This document shows, piece after piece, positions 43,171 to 51,479 of a DNA stretch of 64,000 nt. The notes under the pieces are model-generated. The model saw only the letters and a list, made by a program, of their open reading frames with translations, did no database searches and was not told the DNA's origin. Origin of the DNA: CAZEQL01 sp964514415 (GTDB taxonomy: Bacteria; Chloroflexota; Dehalococcoidia; GIF9; AB-539-J10); assembly GCA_964514415.1 (NCBI GenBank), contig CAZEQL010000001.1, forward strand, positions 6,897-70,896, read 5' to 3'. Every line of letters starts with the position of its first letter. The first letter of the stretch is position 1. A program made the translations under genes and the position numbers.

Positions 43171-44094
43171 TTACCCTTGAGTTGGCTGGCGAAGTATCTT
43201 AGCTAACAGTGCTTTTTGCAGGTGAAGCCTATTTTCCGCCTGGTCAAAGACTACCGATCTGGGGTCGTCTAATAACCCAGCAACAATTTCCTCATCATAA
43301 TGGGCAGGCAAAGGGTGCATAAACAAAACATCTCCTTCAGCCAGGTCCAACAATTTATTATCCACTTGATAGCCCAAAAAAGCAAGCCGCCGTTTCTCCG
43401 CTTCAGCCTCCTGTCCCATGCTTGTCCACACATCAGTATATATTATATCGGCGCCTTTAACTGCTTCGTGAGGTTCCCTGGTTAGCTGGATTTGACCGCC
43501 ACTGAGAGTGGCGAATTCTTCGCCTTGTTTTAGTATCTCTTGACTGACTTCGTAGCCGTGTGGCGAAGCAATATGAAAATTCATACCGCTGAGTGAAGCA
43601 GCAAGGAGCAAGCTATTAGCTACATTATTGCCATCGCCAATAAATGCCAAAGTTAAGCCAGAAAGCTTGCCTTTCTTTTCATAAATGGTGAGGAGGTCGG
43701 AGAGCACCTGGCAAGGGTGTTCCAAGTCAGAAAGCGCATTAATTACCGGCACGGAAGAATACTCAGCCAAGGTACGCAAGGTCTCGTGGGAAAATGTGCG
43801 AGCAATGATACCATCAACGTAGCGGCTGAGTACCCGGGCTACATCAGCTATAGACTCTCGTTCGCCCAAGCCTACCTCCACCGGAGATAGATAAATGGCA
43901 TACCCGCCTAATTGATGCATAGCTAAGTCAAAGCTAACTTTTGTCCGCAAGGAAGGCTTCTCAAAAAGAAGTGCCAGGGCTTTCCCTGAAAGGAGATGTG
44001 ATGTATCCTCTTGTTTCAGGACTAATGCCTGCTCTATAAGTTGCTCAATTTCCTCACGGCTGAGATCCGCTACCGAAAGTAAATCTCTCTTCAT
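43171..44094 (-). CDS. argF: Ornithine carbamoyltransferase
   Basis: A 307-residue carbamoyltransferase, expected to convert ornithine and carbamoyl phosphate to citrulline in arginine synthesis. The carbamoyl-phosphate motif is FEKPSLRTKVSF. HPCQVLSDLLTIYE and the ornithine-side DVWTSMGQE loop mark it as the ornithine rather than aspartate type. The usual HCLPA motif, however, reads HPLPAHYDEE, with Pro replacing the Cys that contacts ornithine. This may be a family variant or indicate another amine acceptor. It is divergent from polA across 69 bp. Confidence 0.85.
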   Translation of the reverse strand: MKRDLLSVADLSREEIEQLIEQALVLKQEDTSHLLSGKALALLFEKPSLRTKVSFDLAMHQLGGYAIYLSPVEVGLGERESIADVARVLSRYVDGIIARTFSHETLRTLAEYSSVPVINALSDLEHPCQVLSDLLTIYEKKGKLSGLTLAFIGDGNNVANSLLLAASLSGMNFHIASPHGYEVSQEILKQGEEFATLSGGQIQLTREPHEAVKGADIIYTDVWTSMGQEAEAEKRRLAFLGYQVDNKLLDLAEGDVLFMHPLPAHYDEEIVAGLLDDPRSVVFDQAENRLHLQKALLAKILRQPTQG

Positions 44095-44163
44095 CCATTA
44101 CCTCTGAACTATGACTTTTGTAAAGAGGCTTTAGTATATCATGTCTGTCAAGTAGTATAATAA

Positions 44164-46887
44164 GTGGAAGTGGTCGAAGAGAAAAAGCCATTATTACTAC
44201 TCTTTGATGGCAATGCTCTAATACATCGGGCATTTCATGCCTTGCCCCCGTTAACGGTATCCAAGACGGGGGAGATAGTAAATTCTGTTTATGGCTTTGC
44301 CAATACATTGCTCAAGGTACTGGCTGAATTTAAGCCCACTTACTGGGCTGTTGCCTTCGACCGTCCAGCTCCTACCTTCAGACACAAAATGTTCCGGGAA
44401 TATAAAGCACAGCGCCCTGCTATGCCGGAAGAGCTGAAAGGTCAGATAGGGCGAGTTCATCAACTGGTGGAGGCCTTCCACATTCCCATCTTTGAAATTG
44501 ATGGCTTTGAAGCTGATGATGTTCTGGGCACTTTGAGCAAGCAAGCTAGCGACCAGACTATTGAGACCATCGTTGTTACCGGCGATAATGACATGCTTCA
44601 AATCATATCACCCCGAATAAAAGCCCTTGCCCCAAAGCGAACTTTTAATGATACCGCCCTCTATGACGAGGAGGCAGTGGAGCAAAAATATGGCGTGAAG
44701 CCAGAACAAATCACGGACTTTAAGGCGTTGGTTGGTGACCCTTCGGATAATATTCCTGGTGTGCCAAGCATTGGCGAAAAAACAGCTACCAGGTTAATTC
44801 AGCAATTTGGTAGCCTTGAGGGAATCTATGAACATATTGAAGATATAACAGCGAGCAAGCTGCAAACGGCGCTGCGCCAATATCAATCCCGGGCATTTCA
44901 GAATAAAGAATTAGTCACCATAGTCAAAGATGTCCCTATCAACCTAAATTTGGAGGCTTGCCGAGTGAGTGCTTATAACCGAGATGAAGTAGTGAAGCTT
45001 TTTCAGGAGCTTGAATTCATTAAATTGCTGCCTAGATTGCCGCATGAGAGCTATCAACTGACAACTGACAGCTTTCCGAGAGGCGTTTACCACATAATTA
45101 ATACCGAAAGAGGGCTAGACGAGCTTGTAAGTCAGCTAGAAGCGGCAAGCAACATAGTCGTTGCCCTTGAAACCACCCTCCCCCCTGAAAGTAAAGAGAC
45201 CATGACAGCAGAGTTAGTGGGAATAGTAGTATCGCCATTCCCAGAGAAAGTATTTTATATACCTCTAGGGCACCGCAGGTTGAATCAATCTGAGCAGTTA
45301 CCGCTTACTCAAGTCATGGCTAAGTTTAAACCATTGTTAGAAAACACAAATATAGACAAACTTGTTCACAACGGTAAATGCAATATGACAGTGTTAGCTA
45401 ACTACGGGGTAAAACTGGAAGGTTTAAATTTCGATACTATGCTAGCTGCCTATCTTCTCGGTGAAAAGAACCTGGGTCTTAAAGCGCTTGCCTTCAATAA
45501 ACTGGGTGTTGAAATAACGCCTGTCAGCGAATTAATTAGCACGGGGAAGAAGCACACCCCGATAGCCATGTTAGAGATAAGGCAAGTTGCCGACCATGTT
45601 TTCGCTTGCGCTGATATTATCTGGAATTTAACAGATAGCCTAAAGGAGGAATTGCATCAGCAAGGATTGTGGCAACTCTTCAGCGAAGTAGAAATGCCCC
45701 TGATTCCAGTGTTAGCGGCTATGGAAAGGAATGGCGTTCTCCTGGATACCGATTTGCTTCGTAAGATATCTCTTGAACTAGGTCGGGAAATGTTAAAACT
45801 GGAAATAGAAATCTACAGTAGCGTGGGACACCAATTCAATATCAACTCACCGCGGCAACTAGGCAAAGTACTCTTTGAAGAACTGAGGCTACCTCAATTT
45901 CGTAAAACAAAAACTGGTTATTCTACCGAAGCCTCGGTGCTCGAGGCACTAAAGGGTATTCATCCCATAATAGAGCTTGTATTGGAATATCGCCAGCTTG
46001 CTAAGCTCAAGTCAACGTACGTTGATGCTCTGCCGGTGCTCGTTAATCCCAAGACGAGAAGAGTTCATACCAATTTTAACCAGACAGGCACAACTACCGG
46101 GCGACTTTCCTCCAGCGAGCCGAACTTGCAAAATATTCCCACGAGGGGAGAATTGGGGAGAGAGATAAGGAAAGCCTTCGTAGCTCCGCCGGGAACATTA
46201 TTGCTAAGTGCTGATTACTCTCAAATCGACCTCAGGGCATTAGCCCATCTCTCTCAAGACTCCAGTCTTATTGCCGCCTTCGCCCGAGATGAGGATATTC
46301 ATACTGTAACTGCAAGTAAGATTTTTAATGTTCCCGAGGCTGAAGTGACCCCCGACATGCGCCGAAATGCTAAGACAGTTAACTTTGGTGTTATTTATGG
46401 CATGAGCGATTATGGATTGGAGCAAGCCACCAATTTAAGCCGAGGGGAGGCAGCTCAATTTATCGCTTTGTATTTCGAGACATATCCCAAGGTAAAGGAG
46501 TATATCGAAGCAACTAAAGAGCAAGCTAGAAAACTGGGCTATGTGCAAACGGTAATGGGAAGGCGAAGGTTCATACCGGAAATCAATTCTCCCAATCGGC
46601 AAGTAAGAGAAGCGGCTGAGCGCATGGCTATAAATGCCCCTGTACAAGGCACATCCGCTGACATTATTAAGGTCGCCATGATCAATTTATATCGAGAAAT
46701 ACAGAGGCGCAATCTAAAAAGCAAGATGCTTCTGCAAATTCATGATGAATTGATTTTCGAGGTACCCGAAGAGGAAGTGGGAGAGATGAAATCTTTAGTT
46801 GCCGAGCTAATGACCAAAGCAGTAAAGCTTTGTGTACCCCTGAAAATAGATATCAAGTTGGGCAAAAATTGGGGCGAGATGGCATAG
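44164..46887 (+). CDS. polA: DNA polymerase I with probably inactive proofreading domain
   Basis: A 907-residue polymerase. The N-terminal 5'-nuclease domain shows LLLFDGNALIHRAFHA, EADDVLGTLS and DNIPGVPSIGEKTA. The polymerase domain shows TGRLSSSEPNLQNIPTR, SADYSQIDLRALAHLS (motif A), KTVNFGVIYGMS (motif B) and QIHDELIFEVP (motif C). In the middle 3'-5' exonuclease-like domain the first Asp appears lost (VALETTLPP in place of a D-x-E motif) and a second Asp is Asn (GKCNMTVL), so proofreading is likely absent. GTG start at 44164, with GTG 44170 as alternative. A dispersed repeat fragment at 45049-45075 is translated as SYQLTTDS. Confidence 0.94.
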   Translation: MEVVEEKKPLLLLFDGNALIHRAFHALPPLTVSKTGEIVNSVYGFANTLLKVLAEFKPTYWAVAFDRPAPTFRHKMFREYKAQRPAMPEELKGQIGRVHQLVEAFHIPIFEIDGFEADDVLGTLSKQASDQTIETIVVTGDNDMLQIISPRIKALAPKRTFNDTALYDEEAVEQKYGVKPEQITDFKALVGDPSDNIPGVPSIGEKTATRLIQQFGSLEGIYEHIEDITASKLQTALRQYQSRAFQNKELVTIVKDVPINLNLEACRVSAYNRDEVVKLFQELEFIKLLPRLPHESYQLTTDSFPRGVYHIINTERGLDELVSQLEAASNIVVALETTLPPESKETMTAELVGIVVSPFPEKVFYIPLGHRRLNQSEQLPLTQVMAKFKPLLENTNIDKLVHNGKCNMTVLANYGVKLEGLNFDTMLAAYLLGEKNLGLKALAFNKLGVEITPVSELISTGKKHTPIAMLEIRQVADHVFACADIIWNLTDSLKEELHQQGLWQLFSEVEMPLIPVLAAMERNGVLLDTDLLRKISLELGREMLKLEIEIYSSVGHQFNINSPRQLGKVLFEELRLPQFRKTKTGYSTEASVLEALKGIHPIIELVLEYRQLAKLKSTYVDALPVLVNPKTRRVHTNFNQTGTTTGRLSSSEPNLQNIPTRGELGREIRKAFVAPPGTLLLSADYSQIDLRALAHLSQDSSLIAAFARDEDIHTVTASKIFNVPEAEVTPDMRRNAKTVNFGVIYGMSDYGLEQATNLSRGEAAQFIALYFETYPKVKEYIEATKEQARKLGYVQTVMGRRRFIPEINSPNRQVREAAERMAINAPVQGTSADIIKVAMINLYREIQRRNLKSKMLLQIHDELIFEVPEEEVGEMKSLVAELMTKAVKLCVPLKIDIKLGKNWGEMA
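45049..45075. repeat. In-frame repeat fragment within polA
   Basis: AGCTATCAACTGACAACTG followed by ACAGCTTT shares CTGACAACTGA-AGCT with the intergenic copy at 2351-2383 (minus strand) and encodes SYQLTTDS. It sits between the 5'-nuclease domain and the exonuclease-like domain, a tolerant linker. Confidence 0.5.
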
Positions 46888-47186
46888 ATTGGGAAATAAA
46901 CGTGGTTGCTGAGCTCTCAGGCTCCAATATTCTCACGGGCGCATATAGACGAGCGCCGGATCTCAGGTACCCATCCCTTTCAAACTATGTGGCGTATTGC
47001 TCAATCTCCAGACGCTGGGTATAGTGAGGGCAAGAATGAGAGCGAACGGGACATTGGTCGTATTCGCAGTCCACTGGATACATTTCAAAAACTGTAAGGG
47101 TCAATAAAGAATGACAAAATCTGGTTTACCCAGAGTTGGGGATAAACGAAGTAGGTTCATTTACCCATAGTTAGGCGAAATGCTTA
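46888..47186. other. Non-coding stretch after polA
   Basis: I see no convincing gene, RNA or terminator here. The only notable item is GTTAGGC at 47170-47176, which fits the GTTRRRY core of integron recombination sites and lies just before the AT-rich oxidoreductase gene. Confidence 0.4.
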
Positions 47187-47200
47187 TTGCAGGTCGCCAT
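47187..47200. repeat. Left 14-bp inverted repeat flanking the oxidoreductase gene
   Basis: TTGCAGGTCGCCAT is the exact reverse complement of 48726-48739. The pair brackets the single gene at 47225-48724, leaving only 24 bp on the left and 1 bp on the right. Confidence 0.7.
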
Positions 47201-47224
47201 TAAAAACATAAGGATGAAAAAGAA

Positions 47225-48724
47225 ATGAGCAAAAAGGCGATAATAATAGGTGCGGGAATAGCAGGGTTATCGACAGGCTGTTATTTACAAATGAATGGGT
47301 ACAAAACGCAAATATTCGAAATGAGCCAATCTCCAGGTGGGGTATGCACTTCATGGAAGAGGAAAGGATATATTTTCGATGGCTGCATCCATTGGCTTGT
47401 TGGCTCAAGTCCCTCTGTTAATTTCTACAAGATATGGCAGGAATTGGGTGCGATTCAACATAAGGAGATAGTGGACTTTGATGAATTTACCAGAATAGAA
47501 AGAAAAAATGGAGAGGTTTTCACGGTTTATACAAATGTGGATAAGTTAGAGAACGAGATGATGGAGGTTGCGCCTGAGGATAAACAGGTAATAGAAGAAT
47601 TTACAGATGCAATAAGGGAATTTGCAAGGTTTGAGATGCCAATAGGGAAGGCACCTGAATTATATGGCCCTATCGATGGAATGAAACTTTTATTTAAGAT
47701 GTATCCATTTTTAAAAGCTGCAAAGAAATGGAAGAATATTACAATCAAGGACTATGCGGAAAGATTTAAAAATCATTTTTTAAGAGAGGTGTTCCCACTA
47801 ATTCTTGGAATAGACGATAGATTCACAATGGTTGGACTTATCATGACGCTTTCTTGGATGCATCTAAAATCTGCGGGTTACCCAGTTGGAGGGTCTTTAG
47901 AGTTTTCAAAGTCTATCGAAAGGAGATATGTCAATCTCGGCGGCAAAGTGAACTATAACTCCAAGGTATCAAAGGTCATCGTGAAAGATAACAAAGCTGT
48001 TGGGATAAAACTGGCAAACGAAGAAATTTACAATGCTGATATAGTAATCTCGGCTGCTGACGGACACTACACCATCTTTGAAATGCTTGATGGCAAATAT
48101 GTAAATAAGAAAATCTTAAACGATTACAATAATTTAGAGCTGTTTCCTGCAATTATTCAGATTTCATTGGGAATATCAAAAAGCTTCGATGATGTTCCAC
48201 ACTCAATAAGTTTCCCTCTTGATAAGCCTTTTATCATCGATGACAAAAACAAAGTTGGAAGGATAATGGTGAGAATCTATAACTTTGACCCTGCATTGGC
48301 ATCAGAAGGGAAAACCTCTGTCATTGTATACACCCCCTCTAATTATGAGTATTGGGTAAATTTGAGGGGAAAAGATATGGAGAAATATCGTGAAGAAAAG
48401 GAAAGAATTGCTAAAGAGCTTATAGAGATACTTGATAAACGATTTGGAAATATAGCCTCGAAGGTTGAAGTTTACGATGTTGCTACTCCCGCCACTTACA
48501 TAAGATATACAAATAACTGGAAGGGAAGTTTTGAAGGATGGCTACCAACATCAAAAGTGCTTATGAGAAGGATGAAAAAGACTTTACCCAAGTTGAAAAA
48601 TTTTTATATGGCTGGGCAATGGGTTGAACCAGGCGGAGGCTTGCCTGCTGTAGCTCTATCTGGGAGGAATTTAGCTCAAGTGATATGCAGAAAAGACAAG
48701 AAAAAATTTCAGGTGGTGGTTTAG
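47225..48724 (+). CDS. FAD-dependent phytoene-desaturase/retinol-saturase-like oxidoreductase, probably acquired
   Basis: A 499-residue flavoprotein with an N-terminal dinucleotide-binding motif (IIGAGIAGLSTGCYL), FEMSQSPGGVCTSW, and a C-terminal FAD motif FYMAGQWVEPGGGLPAVALSGRN, as in carotenoid desaturases and related isomerases. The substrate is unknown; a lipid or isoprenoid is usual for the family. The DNA is visibly AT-richer than its neighbours: for example, 47701-47760 has 20 G or C of 60. Codons favour A/T. It is bounded by 14-bp inverted repeats, and an attC-like structure follows it. Together these suggest horizontal acquisition as a one-gene unit. Confidence 0.8.
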   Translation: MSKKAIIIGAGIAGLSTGCYLQMNGYKTQIFEMSQSPGGVCTSWKRKGYIFDGCIHWLVGSSPSVNFYKIWQELGAIQHKEIVDFDEFTRIERKNGEVFTVYTNVDKLENEMMEVAPEDKQVIEEFTDAIREFARFEMPIGKAPELYGPIDGMKLLFKMYPFLKAAKKWKNITIKDYAERFKNHFLREVFPLILGIDDRFTMVGLIMTLSWMHLKSAGYPVGGSLEFSKSIERRYVNLGGKVNYNSKVSKVIVKDNKAVGIKLANEEIYNADIVISAADGHYTIFEMLDGKYVNKKILNDYNNLELFPAIIQISLGISKSFDDVPHSISFPLDKPFIIDDKNKVGRIMVRIYNFDPALASEGKTSVIVYTPSNYEYWVNLRGKDMEKYREEKERIAKELIEILDKRFGNIASKVEVYDVATPATYIRYTNNWKGSFEGWLPTSKVLMRRMKKTLPKLKNFYMAGQWVEPGGGLPAVALSGRNLAQVICRKDKKKFQVVV

Positions 48725-48725
48725 T

Positions 48726-48739
48726 ATGGCGACCTGCAA
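48726..48739. repeat. Right 14-bp inverted repeat flanking the oxidoreductase gene
   Basis: ATGGCGACCTGCAA is the exact reverse complement of 47187-47200 and begins 1 bp after the stop codon. Confidence 0.7.
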
Positions 48740-48746
48740 GACTATC

Positions 48747-48843
48747 GTATAACACAGCATATATACGCTACGGGCTTACGATCTTGCCCTTCGGGACATT
48801 GCTCTCTTTGGTCGCAACGTCGTATATGCTGGAAACGTTAAAC
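48747..48843. other. Candidate integron attC-like recombination site
   Basis: The 97-bp stretch ends with GTTAAAC (48837-48843), fitting GTTRRRY, and starts with GTATAAC, an imperfect RYYYAAC. CAGCATATATACG (48755-48767) pairs with CGTATATGCTG (48821-48831) with a small bulge, and smaller stems lie inside. Size and layout resemble an attC folded strand. There is no integrase gene in the window, and the 5' core is off consensus. The remaining 130 bp up to the nfnB stop hold no gene. Confidence 0.35.
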
Positions 48844-48976
48844 GGAAAGCCTAAACAAAAGGGCGCTCCGTTGGACTGCTGTCTTACACTGAATAACAAG
48901 CCACTTATTGGGTCCCATTGGCTTGCATTGCAGCAACTGCTTAAACCTCTAAATCCCAGACATTTGGAATTTGGGT

Positions 48977-50383
48977 TTAAGATTTCCTCTGGAAATAAGC
49001 ATCAATATCAGCGGCGGCTCTTTTGCCTGCGCCCATAGCGCTTATCACCGTAGCTGCCCCGGTGGCCATATCGCCGCCGCACCAGACTCTGTCCTTGCTC
49101 GTTTTCCCTGTAGCCTCGTCGGTTTTCACCGTGCCCCATCTGGTGAGTTCCAACCCCCTGGTCGTTGAGGGGATGATTGGGTTAGGCCTGGTGCCCAAAG
49201 CAGGGATGGCTGTATCAATCTCCATGATAAATTCGGTGCCTGGCTTTGGTATTGGTCGCCGCCGACCACTTTCATCGGGTTCGCCAAGCTCCATTTCATA
49301 TAATTCTACTGCTTTAACTCTACCTTGTTCATCGCCAAGGAACCTCCTGGGATTAGTTAGAAGCTTAAATATGACTCCCTCCTCCTCAGCATTCTCCCTC
49401 TCCTCAAGCCTGGCCGGCATCTCAACTCTGGAACGCCGATAAATAATGTATACCTCTTCGGCTCCCAGCCTCAGAGAACATCGGGAGGCATCCATGGCGA
49501 CATTGCCTCCACCGAAGACAGCCACTCTTTTCCCCACTTTTATGGGAGTATCATATTCAGGGAAACGATATGCCTTCATCAGGTTCGTCCGAGTAAGGAA
49601 CTCGTTAGCAGAATAAATGCCGCTGAAGTTCTCGCCGGGAATGTTTAAAAACATCGGTGCTCCGGCACCAGGGGCTAGGAAAACAGCATCATAGTCATTT
49701 TCCAAAAGCTCATCTACAGTGGCTATTTTGCCTATTACCTGGTCAAGCTTAATCTCCACCCCTAAAGACTTTACATAGTCAACTTCACCTTGAACGATAG
49801 TTTTAGGCAATCTAAACTCGGGTATTCCATACATCAGCACACCACCAGCTACGTGAAGGGCTTCAAGGATAGTGACTTCATACCCTAGCCTGGATAAATC
49901 AGCAGCACAAGTTAAACCCGCTGGCCCAGAACCAACTACAGCCACCTTCTTACCATTAGATACACAATCGACTTTCTGCTTCTCTATAACTTCAGGGTGA
50001 GCTCTTTCCCAATCAGCCACATACCTTTCCAGGCGGCCAATAGCAATAGGAGCGCCCTTTTTAGCCAGGATGCAACTCATTTCGCACTGTGTTTCCTGGG
50101 GGCAAACTCGCCCACAAATGCCAGGAAGGCTGTTTTTGTTCTTAAGTATCCTCACTGCCTCAGGCATATCATGGTCGCGTATTGCTTTTATGAATTCGGG
50201 GATATCTACATTGACAGGGCAGCCATCCTTACAATAAGGTTTCTTGCACTGAAGGCAGCGATTAGCTTCCTCAACAGCTTGTTCTTCAATGTATCCCAGG
50301 GCTACTTCGTTAAAATTTCCTTTTCTTACTGCTGACTCTTGCTTGGGCATCGGCACGCGATTTAGATTTATTTTGCCTGCCAT
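48977..50383 (-). CDS. NADPH-binding flavoprotein subunit NfnB / glutamate synthase small-chain family
   Basis: A 468-residue protein of the glutamate synthase small-chain family. The N-terminal 4Fe-4S region is CLQCKKPYCKDGCPVNV followed by CGRVCPQETQCEMSC. Two dinucleotide-binding motifs follow (VVGSGPAGLTCAADL and VFGGGNVAMDASRCSL), and a C-terminal VWCGGDMATGAATVISAMGAGKRAA completes the FAD site. The partner gene 6 bp upstream encodes a ferredoxin-NADP reductase-like subunit, so the pair is most likely the electron-bifurcating NADH-dependent ferredoxin:NADP oxidoreductase (NfnB) rather than a true glutamate synthase; no large GltB-type gene is present. Confidence 0.88.
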   Translation of the reverse strand: MAGKINLNRVPMPKQESAVRKGNFNEVALGYIEEQAVEEANRCLQCKKPYCKDGCPVNVDIPEFIKAIRDHDMPEAVRILKNKNSLPGICGRVCPQETQCEMSCILAKKGAPIAIGRLERYVADWERAHPEVIEKQKVDCVSNGKKVAVVGSGPAGLTCAADLSRLGYEVTILEALHVAGGVLMYGIPEFRLPKTIVQGEVDYVKSLGVEIKLDQVIGKIATVDELLENDYDAVFLAPGAGAPMFLNIPGENFSGIYSANEFLTRTNLMKAYRFPEYDTPIKVGKRVAVFGGGNVAMDASRCSLRLGAEEVYIIYRRSRVEMPARLEERENAEEEGVIFKLLTNPRRFLGDEQGRVKAVELYEMELGEPDESGRRRPIPKPGTEFIMEIDTAIPALGTRPNPIIPSTTRGLELTRWGTVKTDEATGKTSKDRVWCGGDMATGAATVISAMGAGKRAAADIDAYFQRKS

Positions 50384-50389
50384 AGTCCT

Positions 50390-51223
50390 TCACCTCCCTG
50401 GTGTACTCGCTTCCCAAAGTTCTAGCGATTTCTTTTCCTCCTCTAAGTAGGTGCGCTGACGATTCATAAGTAAATCCCAATCAACTTGATGACCATCAAA
50501 GTCCGGCCCATCAACGCAGGCAAACTTAGTTTCACCACCTACAGACACACGACAACAACCACACATTCCTGTGCCATCAACCATTATGGGATTAAGACTC
50601 ACGATGGTTTTGACACCAAAAGGCTTGGTAGTTAAGGAGCAGAACTTCATCATTACTGTGGGGCCAATAGCGATAACCCTATCAACTTTTGCCACCTGCA
50701 AAAGCTCCCTTAGTGGTTCAGTGACCAACCCTTTACGCTCATATGAACCATCGTCAGTGGTTACAATAAGCTTATCACTTACGCTGCCCAGCTTTTCTTC
50801 CCAGAAAACAATCTCCTTAGTGCGAAACCCCATAACTGCAATGACCCTGTTCCCCACCTCTTTCATAGCTCGAGCAATAGGCACTATGGTAGCAATGGCA
50901 AATCCTCCGGCAACGCAGACCACGGTGCCAAATTTCTTAATTTCTGTGGGACGGCCTAGTGGACCAACAAAGTCAAGAACGCTATCACCAGCATTAAGCA
51001 AAGCTAATTTCTTAGTGGAAGTGCCTACTTCCATAAAAACGATAGTCACGCTCCCCTCTGTTTTATTCCAATCAGCAATAGTTAGGGGAATACGTTCCCC
51101 CTTTTCATCGCTTCTGACAATAACGAATTGCCCCGGTTCAGCCTTCATGGCTACTTCTGGGGCTTCAACTCTAAATAAATGAATATTCGGAGCAAGGTCC
51201 TTCCTGGCTAAGATTCTATACAT
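50390..51223 (-). CDS. Ferredoxin-NADP reductase subunit alpha (NfnA-like)
   Basis: A 277-residue flavin reductase-type protein, with an N-terminal FAD barrel (PGQFVIVRSDEKGERIPLTIAD), an NAD-binding half (VCVAGGFAIATIVPIARAM), and a C-terminal 2Fe-2S motif (MCGCCRVSVGGETKFACVDGP). This architecture is that of NfnA and dihydroorotate dehydrogenase electron-transfer subunits; linkage to the NfnB-type gene decides for NfnA. The ATG at 51223 is preceded by a strong AGGAGG; a longer frame from 51247 adds nothing conserved. The pair would balance NADH, NADPH and ferredoxin in an anaerobe. Confidence 0.85.
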   Translation of the reverse strand: MYRILARKDLAPNIHLFRVEAPEVAMKAEPGQFVIVRSDEKGERIPLTIADWNKTEGSVTIVFMEVGTSTKKLALLNAGDSVLDFVGPLGRPTEIKKFGTVVCVAGGFAIATIVPIARAMKEVGNRVIAVMGFRTKEIVFWEEKLGSVSDKLIVTTDDGSYERKGLVTEPLRELLQVAKVDRVIAIGPTVMMKFCSLTTKPFGVKTIVSLNPIMVDGTGMCGCCRVSVGGETKFACVDGPDFDGHQVDWDLLMNRQRTYLEEEKKSLELWEASTPGR

Positions 51224-51313
51224 GGAATAATTACCTCCTGGTAACACAAAGGCTGTTTAACTTTGATTTTCCGTTCATTTTTGGGCATTTTGGGAGTCTT
51301 TCACCCAGATTTC

Positions 51314-51366
51314 TGTAGTTGCCTGATTCATCAGGCATAAGTCGCCCAATAAATTGGGCAACTACA
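51314..51366. repeat. Second copy of the three-way-junction palindrome
   Basis: TGTAGTTGCC (51314-51323) and GGCAACTACA enclose GCCTGATTCATCAGGC and GCCCAATAAATTGGGC, as in the copy at 43058-43106, with four extra bases between the hairpins. A CTCTCCCATTGAAGGAGAGG palindrome follows, as at the other locus. It lies in the gap between nfnA and mutM. Confidence 0.7.
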
Positions 51367-51479
51367 TTTTTAAACAACCTCACGCATGGTAAAATTTAAA
51401 TAATTATAGCACCTTAACCCTCTCCCATTGAAGGAGAGGAATTTTATAAGAACTTGCGCCGGATGCTGGAAGCGGGAAA

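Noticed and set aside
46888..47224. Small frames of ~60 codons after polA
   Set aside because: Two overlap in different frames, begin inside polA or lack ribosome sites, and show no family features.
48977..50383. Glutamate synthase small subunit as a literal function
   Set aside because: No large subunit is present, and the adjacent gene encodes an NfnA-type partner, so NfnB fits better.
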